This document shows, in pieces, positions 1 through 5,922 of a stretch of 9,315 nt of DNA. Both the position numbers and the translations under genes were made by a program. Under the pieces are notes generated by a model. It saw only the letters and a list, made by a program, of their open reading frames with translations. It was not told the origin of the DNA and did not search any database. Each line of letters opens with the position of its first letter. Position 1 is the first letter of the stretch. Source of the stretch: Collinsella sp. (lineage in GTDB: Bacteria > Actinomycetota > Coriobacteriia > Coriobacteriales > Coriobacteriaceae); contig DXMX01000020.1 of assembly GCA_019413955.1 (NCBI GenBank), positions 1 to 9,315 on the forward strand, written 5' to 3'.

Positions 1-54
1 AGCGGCCTTGACCATGCCCGGGCCACCGGTGGCCCGGGCATGGTCAAGGCCGCT
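1..54. repeat. Perfect 54-bp palindrome at the window edge (probable fold-back junction)
   Basis: Bases 1-27 are the exact reverse complement of bases 28-54, with the centre between 27 and 28 inside ACCGGT. The right arm encodes genuine AdhE sequence (GGPGMVKAA). Bases 22-27 also fit AdhE (Ala-Thr). Bases 1-21 in the same frame read SGLDHAR, where the family has a hydrophobic stretch such as (A/D)LIL. The left arm therefore looks like a copy of the right arm folded back around a natural 12-bp palindrome (22-33) rather than real upstream coding sequence. An assembly or library snap-back artefact is the simplest explanation. A real inverted duplication breaking adhE is possible but less likely. 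Confidence 0.85.
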
Positions 55-2070
55 TACTCCTCGGGCAAGCCCGCCCTGGGCGTTGGCGCCGGTAACACCC
101 CGGTCGTCATCGACGACACCGCCGACGTGCTGCTCGCCGTCAACTCCATCATCCACTCCAAGACCTTCGACAACGGCATGATCTGCGCTTCCGAGCAGTC
201 CGTGACTGTCATCGACAGCATCTATGACCAGGTTAAGGCCGAGTTCCAGAAGCGCGGCTGCTACTTCGTCAAGCAGGGTGCCGAGATGGAGGCCCTGCGT
301 GCCGCCATGTTCAAGAACGGCGCTCTCGATCACCGCATCCCCGGCATGGCCGCTGCCAAGATCGCCGAGCTCGCCGGCATCGAGGTTCCCGCCAAGACCA
401 AGATCCTGATCGCCGAGGTCACCTCCACCGACCCCGCCAAGGAGGAGTTCTCCCACGAGAAGCTCTCCCCGGTCCTGGCCATGTACCACGCCAAGGACTT
501 CCAGGAGGCCGTCGACAAGGCTGAGCACCTGGTGCTCGCCGGTGGCCCGGGCCACACCGCCTCTCTGTACGTGCACCCCGCCCAGGCCGAGAAGATCAGC
601 CTGTTCGAGCACGTCATGAAGGCCTGCCGTATCGTCATCAACACCCCGTCCTCGCACGGCGGCATCGGTGACCTGTACAACTTTGGCATGAAGCCGTCTC
701 TGACCCTGGGCTGCGGCTCCTGGGGCGGCAACTCCGTCTCCGAGAACGTTGGGGTGAAGCACTTGATCAACGTTAAGACTGTGGCCGAGCGCCGTGAGAA
801 CATGCTGTGGTTCCGCGCTCCCGAGAAGGTCTACTTCAAGAAGGGTTCCACGCCCGTCGCCCTCGACGAGCTGGGCAACGTCATGGGCAAGAAGCGCGCC
901 TTCATCGTCACCGACCAGTTCCTCTTCAAGAATGGCAACACCCGCGCCATCGAGGCCAAGCTCGACGAGATGGGCATCGCCCACGACTGCTTCTACGACG
1001 TCGAGCCCGATCCGTCGCTGCAGTGCGCACGTCGCGGCGCCAAGCAGATGGCTCTCTTTGAGCCGGACGTCATCATCGCCGTCGGCGGTGGCTCCGCTAT
1101 GGACGCCGGCAAGATCATGTGGATGATGTACGAGCACCCCGAGTGCAAGTTTGAGGACATGGCCATGGACTTCATGGACATCCGCAAGCGTATCTTCACC
1201 TTCCCCGAGATGGGCAAGAAGGCCTACTTCGTCGCCGTCCCGACCTCCTCGGGTACCGGCTCCGAGTGCACGCCGTTCGCCATCATCACCGACAAGGAGA
1301 CCGGCATCAAGTGGCCGCTCGCCGACTACGCGCTGCTCCCCAACATGGCTATCGTCGACGCCGACAACTGCATGACCGCCCCGCGCGGCCTGACCGCTGC
1401 CTCCGGCATCGACGTCATGACCCACGCCATCGAGTCCTACGTCTCCATCATGGCTTCCGACTACACCAAGGGCCTCTCCGAGCGCGCTGCCAAGCTCGTC
1501 TTTGAGAACCTGCCCTCCAGCTTCACGAACGGCGCCAAGGACCCGCACGCCCGCGAGGAGATGCACAACGCCTCCTGCATGGCCGGTATGGCCTTCGCCA
1601 ACGCCTTCCTGGGCCTCAACCACTCCATGGCTCACAAGCTCGGCGCTTTCCATCACCTGCCCCACGGCATCGCTAACGCCGTCATCCTGACCCGCGTCAT
1701 GCGCTACAACGCCGCCGAGGCTCCCGTCAAGATGGGTACCTTCTCCCAGTATCCTTACCCCAACGCGCTGCACAACTACGCCGAGATGGCCAAGTACTGC
1801 GGCATCGAGGGCAAGGACGACAAGGAGGTCTTCGAGAACTTCATCACGAAGCTCGAGGAGCTCAAGGACTTCATCGGTGTCAAGAAGACCATCGCCGACT
1901 ACGGTGTTGACGAGCAGTACTTCCTCGACACCCTCGACGAGATGACCGAGCAGGCATTCAACGACCAGTGCACCGGCGCTAACCCGCGCTACCCGCTCAT
2001 GAGCGAGATCAAGGAGCTCTACCTGGACGCCTACTACGGCCGCGAGCCCCAGGACTACGCCGTCTGCTAG
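1..2070 (+). CDS. adhE: Bifunctional aldehyde-alcohol dehydrogenase AdhE, 5' truncated
   Basis: AdhE is a cytoplasmic enzyme that reduces acetyl-CoA to acetaldehyde and then ethanol with two NADH, recycling NAD during fermentation; family members assemble into spirosome filaments. Counting from the Met at 40, the CoA-acylating aldehyde dehydrogenase part runs to about residue 245, with the catalytic Cys49 in FDNGMICASEQS (codon 184-186; E. coli Cys246) and Glu140 in SHEKLSP. The iron-dependent alcohol dehydrogenase part follows: GGGS at 349-352 for NAD binding, and metal ligands Asp458, His462, His528 and His542, matching E. coli D653, H657, H723 and H737 at a constant offset of 195. The N-terminal 190-200 residues of a roughly 870-residue protein lie outside the window. 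Codons 1-7 do not fit the family (see the palindrome), so reliable sequence starts at about 22. Codon use is almost entirely C/G-ending, as expected for an abundant fermentation enzyme. The C-terminus (NPRYPLMSEIKELYLDAYYGR) is complete. Confidence 0.97.
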   Translation, partial: SGLDHARATGGPGMVKAAYSSGKPALGVGAGNTPVVIDDTADVLLAVNSIIHSKTFDNGMICASEQSVTVIDSIYDQVKAEFQKRGCYFVKQGAEMEALRAAMFKNGALDHRIPGMAAAKIAELAGIEVPAKTKILIAEVTSTDPAKEEFSHEKLSPVLAMYHAKDFQEAVDKAEHLVLAGGPGHTASLYVHPAQAEKISLFEHVMKACRIVINTPSSHGGIGDLYNFGMKPSLTLGCGSWGGNSVSENVGVKHLINVKTVAERRENMLWFRAPEKVYFKKGSTPVALDELGNVMGKKRAFIVTDQFLFKNGNTRAIEAKLDEMGIAHDCFYDVEPDPSLQCARRGAKQMALFEPDVIIAVGGGSAMDAGKIMWMMYEHPECKFEDMAMDFMDIRKRIFTFPEMGKKAYFVAVPTSSGTGSECTPFAIITDKETGIKWPLADYALLPNMAIVDADNCMTAPRGLTAASGIDVMTHAIESYVSIMASDYTKGLSERAAKLVFENLPSSFTNGAKDPHAREEMHNASCMAGMAFANAFLGLNHSMAHKLGAFHHLPHGIANAVILTRVMRYNAAEAPVKMGTFSQYPYPNALHNYAEMAKYCGIEGKDDKEVFENFITKLEELKDFIGVKKTIADYGVDEQYFLDTLDEMTEQAFNDQCTGANPRYPLMSEIKELYLDAYYGREPQDYAVC

Positions 2071-2088
2071 TTTTTAGCACGGTTTTTT
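2060..2088 (+). terminator. Intrinsic terminator of adhE, overlapping its stop codon
   Basis: CCGT (2060-2063) and GCTA (2066-2069) pair with TAGC (2075-2078) and ACGG (2079-2082). This gives 8 base pairs with a 2-base CT bulge and a GTTTT loop, followed directly by six T residues (2083-2088). The left arm includes the last two codons and part of the TAG stop of adhE. The stem is modest, so the T-tract is the main support. Confidence 0.7.
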
Positions 2089-2089
2089 G

Positions 2090-2126
2090 CGGCGGGGGTG
2101 CACGGGTGTTTCACACACCCCCGCCG
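2090..2126 (+). other. GC-rich hairpin between adhE and the phosphotransferase gene
   Basis: CGGCGGGGGTG (2090-2100) pairs perfectly with CACCCCCGCCG (2116-2126) around a 15-base loop. No T-tract follows, so it is not a canonical intrinsic terminator on either strand. It may back up the adhE terminator, protect the 3' end of the adhE mRNA, or sit in the leader of the next gene. A weaker alternative pairing, GGGTGT (2104-2109) with ACACCC (2115-2120), would compete with it. Bases 2127-2159 hold a ribosome binding site but no promoter that I can recognise. Confidence 0.55.
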
Positions 2127-2159
2127 TCGCTTCTATCGCATCGTTGAAAGGATGCAACC

Positions 2160-2924
2160 ATGCTGCTACCCGATTCCAAGACCGAGCTCGTCCGCCGTGG
2201 CAACAAGGTCGTTTACGACCTGGGCGACAAGATCGTCAAGGTCTTTAACGAGACCAAGCCTGTCTCCGACGTGTTCAACGAGGCTTTGAATCTTGCCCGC
2301 ATCAATGAGTGCGGCATCCGCAGCCCCAAGGCTCTCGAGGTTTCTCAGCTCGAGAACGCCAACGGCTGGGCGCTCGTGACCGAGAAGGTTCCGGGCACCA
2401 CCCTTGCCGAGAAGATGACTGCCGAGCCCCAGCGCTTTGGTGAGTACCTCGAGATGTTCGTCGACCTCCAGATCGAGATCCACGGCTACACCTCCCCGCT
2501 GCTCAACCGTCAGCGCGACAAGTACGCCCGCATGATCGACAGCCTTGATCAGCTCAATGCCACCACGCGCTACAACCTTCAGGAGCGTCTGGACGGCATG
2601 ACCAAGGAGTTCAAGGTCTGCCACGGCGACTTCAACCCCTCCAACGTCATCGTCGGCGACGACGGCCAGCTCTATGTGTGCGACTGGGCACACGCTACCC
2701 AGGGCTCCCCTGCTGCCGACGTTGCCACCACCTACCTGCTCTTTGCCCTCAACAGCAAGGACCAGGCCGAGGCTTATCTGGAGCTCTACTGCGACCGCGC
2801 CGACATGCCCATGCAGGTCGTGCGTCAGTGGACGAGCATCGTCGCCGCTTCCGAGCTCGCTCGTAAGCGCAACGTGAACGATGAGTTCCTGAAGAACTGG
2901 ATCGACGTCGTCGATTATCAGTAA
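2160..2924 (+). CDS. Phosphotransferase of the APH / choline-kinase fold, substrate unknown
   Basis: This is a 254-residue soluble protein with the layout of aminoglycoside-phosphotransferase-type small-molecule kinases. The N-lobe has a conserved-looking lysine in DKIVKVF (Lys27, probable ATP-phosphate contact) and a partner glutamate, probably Glu41 in FNEALNLARI. The catalytic loop is HGDFNPSN (His155, catalytic Asp157, Asn162), and the metal-binding aspartate is Asp175 in VCDWAHA. PAADVATTYLLF after it is typical of the C-lobe. GAAAGGA at 2146-2152 lies 7 bases before the ATG and supports this start. The family includes antibiotic, choline, homoserine and methylthioribose kinases and fructosamine kinases; nothing here identifies the substrate, and an antibiotic-resistance role should not be assumed. 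It appears to be a single-gene unit, bounded upstream by the adhE terminator and downstream by its own. Confidence 0.9.
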   Translation: MLLPDSKTELVRRGNKVVYDLGDKIVKVFNETKPVSDVFNEALNLARINECGIRSPKALEVSQLENANGWALVTEKVPGTTLAEKMTAEPQRFGEYLEMFVDLQIEIHGYTSPLLNRQRDKYARMIDSLDQLNATTRYNLQERLDGMTKEFKVCHGDFNPSNVIVGDDGQLYVCDWAHATQGSPAADVATTYLLFALNSKDQAEAYLELYCDRADMPMQVVRQWTSIVAASELARKRNVNDEFLKNWIDVVDYQ

Positions 2925-2956
2925 TATCTGAGCGATTTATTTCGCATCGGAGGCAC

Positions 2957-2999
2957 AAAGGAAACCCCGCAGCTCGCATGGGCTGTGGGGTTTCCTTTT
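2957..2999 (+). terminator. Strong intrinsic terminator of the phosphotransferase gene, possibly bidirectional
   Basis: A 17-base left arm (2957-2973, starting AAAGGAAACCCC) pairs with 2982-2998 (ending GGGGTTTCCTTT) with a single G-U wobble and an 8-base loop. T-rich sequence closes the right arm, ending in TTTT at 2996-2999. The stop codon of the phosphotransferase is 32 bases upstream. Because the left arm starts with A-rich sequence, the structure could also act weakly on the minus strand. Confidence 0.88.
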
Positions 3000-3020
3000 A
3001 GCGATTGAGTACGCCGACAA

Positions 3021-3072
3021 GATAAAAGGACGGCCCCGCATCTCCCCTATCTGGAGAAATGCGGGGCCGTCC
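3021..3072 (-). terminator. Intrinsic terminator at the end of the cdsA-dxr-rseP-ispG-proS operon
   Basis: GGACGGCCCCGCAT (3028-3041) pairs perfectly over 14 bp with 3059-3072. An inner CTCC/GGAG stem extends the hairpin, with an AA bulge and a 7-base loop. Read on the minus strand, the stem is followed by TTTTATC (3027-3021), as expected for an intrinsic terminator about 30 bases after the proS stop. Read on the plus strand it has no T-tract, so it serves the minus-strand operon. Confidence 0.88.
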
Positions 3073-3102
3073 CGTATATCGAACTACAAGCGAAATCGCC
3101 GA

Positions 3103-4824
3103 TTAACGGCGTGCCGCCTTCACAAGCTCGGCGACCTTGGCGACGACCTCGTCGATCGCCACGTCCTCGCGCTCACCCGTAGCACGGTCCTTGAGCTCGA
3201 CGGTGCCGTTCTTGAGGCCACGCTTACCCAGAACGACCTGATACGGGAAGCCCATAAGGTCGTTGTCGGCAAATTTAAAGCCGGGACGCTCGTCACGGTC
3301 ATCGACGACGACCTCGATACCCTCGGCGCACAGGCCATCAACGATCTGCTCGCAGACGGTAGCGCACTCCTCCTTCTTGGGATCGAGCGGAATCATCGCG
3401 ACCTCGTACGGGGCAACGGAGACCGGCCAGACGATACCGTGCTCGTCGTTGTGCTGCTCCACGACGGCAGCGAGCGAGCGGGACACACCAACGCCGTAGC
3501 AGCCCATGATGAGCGGCTTCTCCTTGCCATCCTCGTCCATAAAGGTGGCACCCATGGCCTCGGAATACTTGGTGCCCAGCTGGAAGACCTGAGAGACCTC
3601 GATGCCGCGGGCAGCGGAGAGCGGCTTGCCGCAGTGCGGGCAGGGGTCGCCGGCGACAACGGTGACCAGATCGGCCCACTCATCGACGGTAAAGTCGCGC
3701 TCGGGGCAGGCACCGGTAAAGTGATAATCGACCTCGTTGGCACCGCAGGCCCACTGCTTGGAATCGCGCAGGCTCTCGTCGCACACCAGACGGATGCCCT
3801 CGGGCAGGTTGACCGGTCCGATAAAGCCCTTGTGCAGGCCGTTCGCTTGAAGCTCCTCGTCGGTCATCATGCGGTAGCCCTTGCCAAAGACATGCTCGGC
3901 CTTGCAGTCATTGAGCTCGTGGTCGCCCGGGACAATGGCCACGACCGGCTTGCCCTCGGAGTCGATGAGTGCCAGCGACTTGCGCGTGCCGTTCTCGGGG
4001 AAGCCGAAGAACTTGGCAACGGCCTCGATGGTGCCCATACCCGGAGTCTCGACCTTGGTGAGTGTGCCGTCGCCGGGGCCCTCGGTCACAACGACCTTGG
4101 TGCTTGCAGCCTCGTCATCGGCAGCAAAACCGCAATCGTCGCAGTAGACGAGCGAAGCCTCGCCGGCGTCGGCAAGAGCCATGTACTCGACGGAAGTGTC
4201 GCCGCCGATCTCGCCGGAGTCGGCGACAACGGGCAGAGCCTTGATGTAGCAGCGCTCGCAGATGTTGGCGTAAGCCTGCTTCATCTTGTCGTACTCCTCC
4301 TGCAGGCTCTCCTGCGTGGCGGAGAAGCTGTAGGCGTCCTTCATGATGAACTCGCGACCGCGCATCAGGCCAAAGCGGGGACGGAACTCGTCGCGGAACT
4401 TGTCCTGAATGTGGTACAGGTTGACGGGCAGCTGCTTGTAGGAACGCAGCTCATTGCGAACCAGGGCGGTCACGGTCTCCTCATGCGTGGGGCCCAGCAC
4501 GAACTCGCGGCCGTGGCGGTCATCAAAGCGCACGAGCTCCTTGCCATAGGCGTCGATGCGGCCGGACTCGCGCCATAGCTCAGCGTCGACCATAATGGGC
4601 ATCATGAGCTCCTGGGCGCCGGCAGCGTCCATCTCGTCGCGCACGATGTTCTCAATCTTGCGGATCGAGCGCCAAGCAAGCGGCAGGTAGGAATACAGAC
4701 CGGCGGCCTCCTTGCGGATCATGCCGGCACGGAGCAGCAGGCGGTGGCTGGCGAGCTCAGCGTCCGCCGGATCCTCTTTAAGCGTCGGCGCATAGAGCTT
4801 AGACATATACATTGCTCGGGTCAT
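3103..4824 (-). CDS. proS: Prolyl-tRNA synthetase, bacterial type with editing insertion
   Basis: ProRS is a cytoplasmic class II aminoacyl-tRNA synthetase that charges tRNA-Pro and hydrolyses mischarged Ala-tRNA-Pro. The 573-residue length fits the bacterial form. The N-terminal SKLYAPTL and LLLRAGMIRK segments are family hallmarks. The TxE loop is GPTHEET (Thr113, Glu115), motif 2 runs about 143-167 (FRDEFRPRFGLMRGREF), and motif 3 is GCYGVGVSRSLAA in the C-terminal half. Between motifs 2 and 3 lies the INS editing domain (about 225-400), containing TRKSLALI and VPGDHELN; CPHCGKPL follows it. The anticodon-binding domain ends the protein. The start ATG directly abuts the ispG stop (TAAATG). 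GAGGAG at 4836-4831 lies 6 bases upstream and decides for this ATG over the internal Met codons at residues 5 and 7. It is the last gene of the operon. Confidence 0.98.
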   Translation of the reverse strand: MTRAMYMSKLYAPTLKEDPADAELASHRLLLRAGMIRKEAAGLYSYLPLAWRSIRKIENIVRDEMDAAGAQELMMPIMVDAELWRESGRIDAYGKELVRFDDRHGREFVLGPTHEETVTALVRNELRSYKQLPVNLYHIQDKFRDEFRPRFGLMRGREFIMKDAYSFSATQESLQEEYDKMKQAYANICERCYIKALPVVADSGEIGGDTSVEYMALADAGEASLVYCDDCGFAADDEAASTKVVVTEGPGDGTLTKVETPGMGTIEAVAKFFGFPENGTRKSLALIDSEGKPVVAIVPGDHELNDCKAEHVFGKGYRMMTDEELQANGLHKGFIGPVNLPEGIRLVCDESLRDSKQWACGANEVDYHFTGACPERDFTVDEWADLVTVVAGDPCPHCGKPLSAARGIEVSQVFQLGTKYSEAMGATFMDEDGKEKPLIMGCYGVGVSRSLAAVVEQHNDEHGIVWPVSVAPYEVAMIPLDPKKEECATVCEQIVDGLCAEGIEVVVDDRDERPGFKFADNDLMGFPYQVVLGKRGLKNGTVELKDRATGEREDVAIDEVVAKVAELVKAARR

Positions 4825-5907
4825 TTATTTCTCCTCAATAAGTTTGTCGACCTCTGCCATAAGCGCGTCGACAATATGGTCCTCAGCTACTTTACCAATG
4901 ATCTGGCCATGCGAAAAGAGCAAGGCCTGACCACGTCCGCAAGCAACGCCCAGGTCGGCATCAGAAGCCTCACCGGGGCCATTAACGGCACATCCCATCA
5001 CAGCGATCGAAAGCGGCGCGGAGTAGTTCTTAAGCCGCTCGGTGACCTCCTCGGCGATGGGAATGAGGTTAACCTGGCAGCGGGCGCACGTGGGGCACGA
5101 GACAATCTCGGGGCCACGGCGACGCAGGCCCAGCGACTGCAGAATACCCCAGGCAACCGGCGGCTCCTCAACCGGATCGGCCGTAAGCGACACGCGCATG
5201 GTGTCACCGATGCCCTCGGACAGCAGAATACCCAGACCCACCGAGCTCTTGATAGTGCCCTGCAGCTTGGTCCCCGCCTCCGTCACGCCCAGGTGAAGCG
5301 GAACATGGGGAATCTCGCGCGAGAGGGCTCGATAGGTATCAAGCGTCGTTTGCACGCTATGGGCCTTGGCCGAAAGCACAATATTGGTAAAGCCGCGGTC
5401 TTCAAAATGCTTGACAAAACGCTCGCTCGACATCACGAGCTTTTCGGGCTGCGTGAGGTCGTCGCGCTCGGCGATATCCTGCTCGAGTGAACCGGCATTG
5501 ACGCCGATACGAATCGCACAGCCCACGGCACCAGCAGCATCGATCACCGCGTCAACCTTGGCCCAATCGCCGATATTGCCGGGATTGATGCGCAGCTTGG
5601 CAGCACCGGCCTCAACGGCACCAATGGCGAGCTTATGGTTAAAGTGAATATCGGCGACGATCGGCACCGGGGACTCAGCACAGATGGTACGAAAGCCCTC
5701 GAGCGCGGCCTCGGTGGGTACACTCACGCGCACGATATCGCAGCCCGCCTGCGCCAACGCGCGAACCTGCCCAAGCGTTGCCTGGGCATCAGCGGTATCA
5801 GTGCAGGTCATGGACTGAACCACCACCGGCGCGCCGCCGCCGATCTGCACGCCGCCCACATGCACGGGGCGCGTCAGCTCGCGCGGCAAAGAATGGGTTA
5901 AAGACAA
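4825..5907 (-). CDS. ispG: 4-hydroxy-3-methylbut-2-en-1-yl diphosphate synthase (flavodoxin/ferredoxin), IspG/GcpE
   Basis: IspG converts MEcPP to HMBPP in the penultimate step of the MEP isoprenoid pathway, using a [4Fe-4S] cluster. I place the start at the TTG at 5907, giving 360 residues. AGGGGAG (5922-5916) lies 8 bases upstream, and this start removes an implausible overlap with rseP. With this numbering the cluster ligands Cys271, Cys274 (SCPTC) and Cys306 (MGCAVNGPGE), with Glu313, sit exactly one position after E. coli C270, C273, C305 and E312. The N-terminal TIM barrel carries VQSMTCTDT, VADIHFNHKLA and KLRINPGNIG. A GTG at 5916 overlaps the ribosome binding site itself and is unlikely. 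An ATG at 5994 is in frame but would overlap the end of rseP by 74 bases with non-homologous residues. It follows rseP by 13 bases and abuts proS. Confidence 0.96.
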   Translation of the reverse strand: MSLTHSLPRELTRPVHVGGVQIGGGAPVVVQSMTCTDTADAQATLGQVRALAQAGCDIVRVSVPTEAALEGFRTICAESPVPIVADIHFNHKLAIGAVEAGAAKLRINPGNIGDWAKVDAVIDAAGAVGCAIRIGVNAGSLEQDIAERDDLTQPEKLVMSSERFVKHFEDRGFTNIVLSAKAHSVQTTLDTYRALSREIPHVPLHLGVTEAGTKLQGTIKSSVGLGILLSEGIGDTMRVSLTADPVEEPPVAWGILQSLGLRRRGPEIVSCPTCARCQVNLIPIAEEVTERLKNYSAPLSIAVMGCAVNGPGEASDADLGVACGRGQALLFSHGQIIGKVAEDHIVDALMAEVDKLIEEK

Positions 5908-5915
5908 TCCAAACA

Positions 5916-5922
5916 CTCCCCT
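5916..5922 (-). promoter_or_regulatory. Ribosome binding site that decides the TTG start of ispG
   Basis: AGGGGAG on the minus strand overlaps the rseP stop codon TAG (5923-5921) and lies 8 bases before the TTG at 5907. The overlap suggests that ribosomes finishing rseP may re-initiate on ispG. Confidence 0.7.

Noticed and set aside
2127..2159. Promoter directly upstream of the phosphotransferase gene
   Set aside because: Only GAAAGGA before the ATG is convincing. No -35/-10 pair with proper spacing was found in this short stretch.
2098..2289. Small open frame of 63 codons overlapping the start of the phosphotransferase gene
   Set aside because: It starts inside the GC hairpin, has no ribosome binding site and overlaps a well-supported gene in another frame.
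3439..4578. Long open frame (379 codons) on the plus strand opposite proS
   Set aside because: It lies wholly inside a clear ProRS gene on the other strand. High-GC coding DNA often leaves long antisense frames. No convincing domain is visible and the composition (rich in Leu, Val, Ala, Gly) is typical of such shadows.
4744..5490. Open frame of 248 codons on the plus strand opposite the proS start and ispG
   Set aside because: Antisense to conserved ispG motifs, with no recognisable domain or convincing ribosome binding site.
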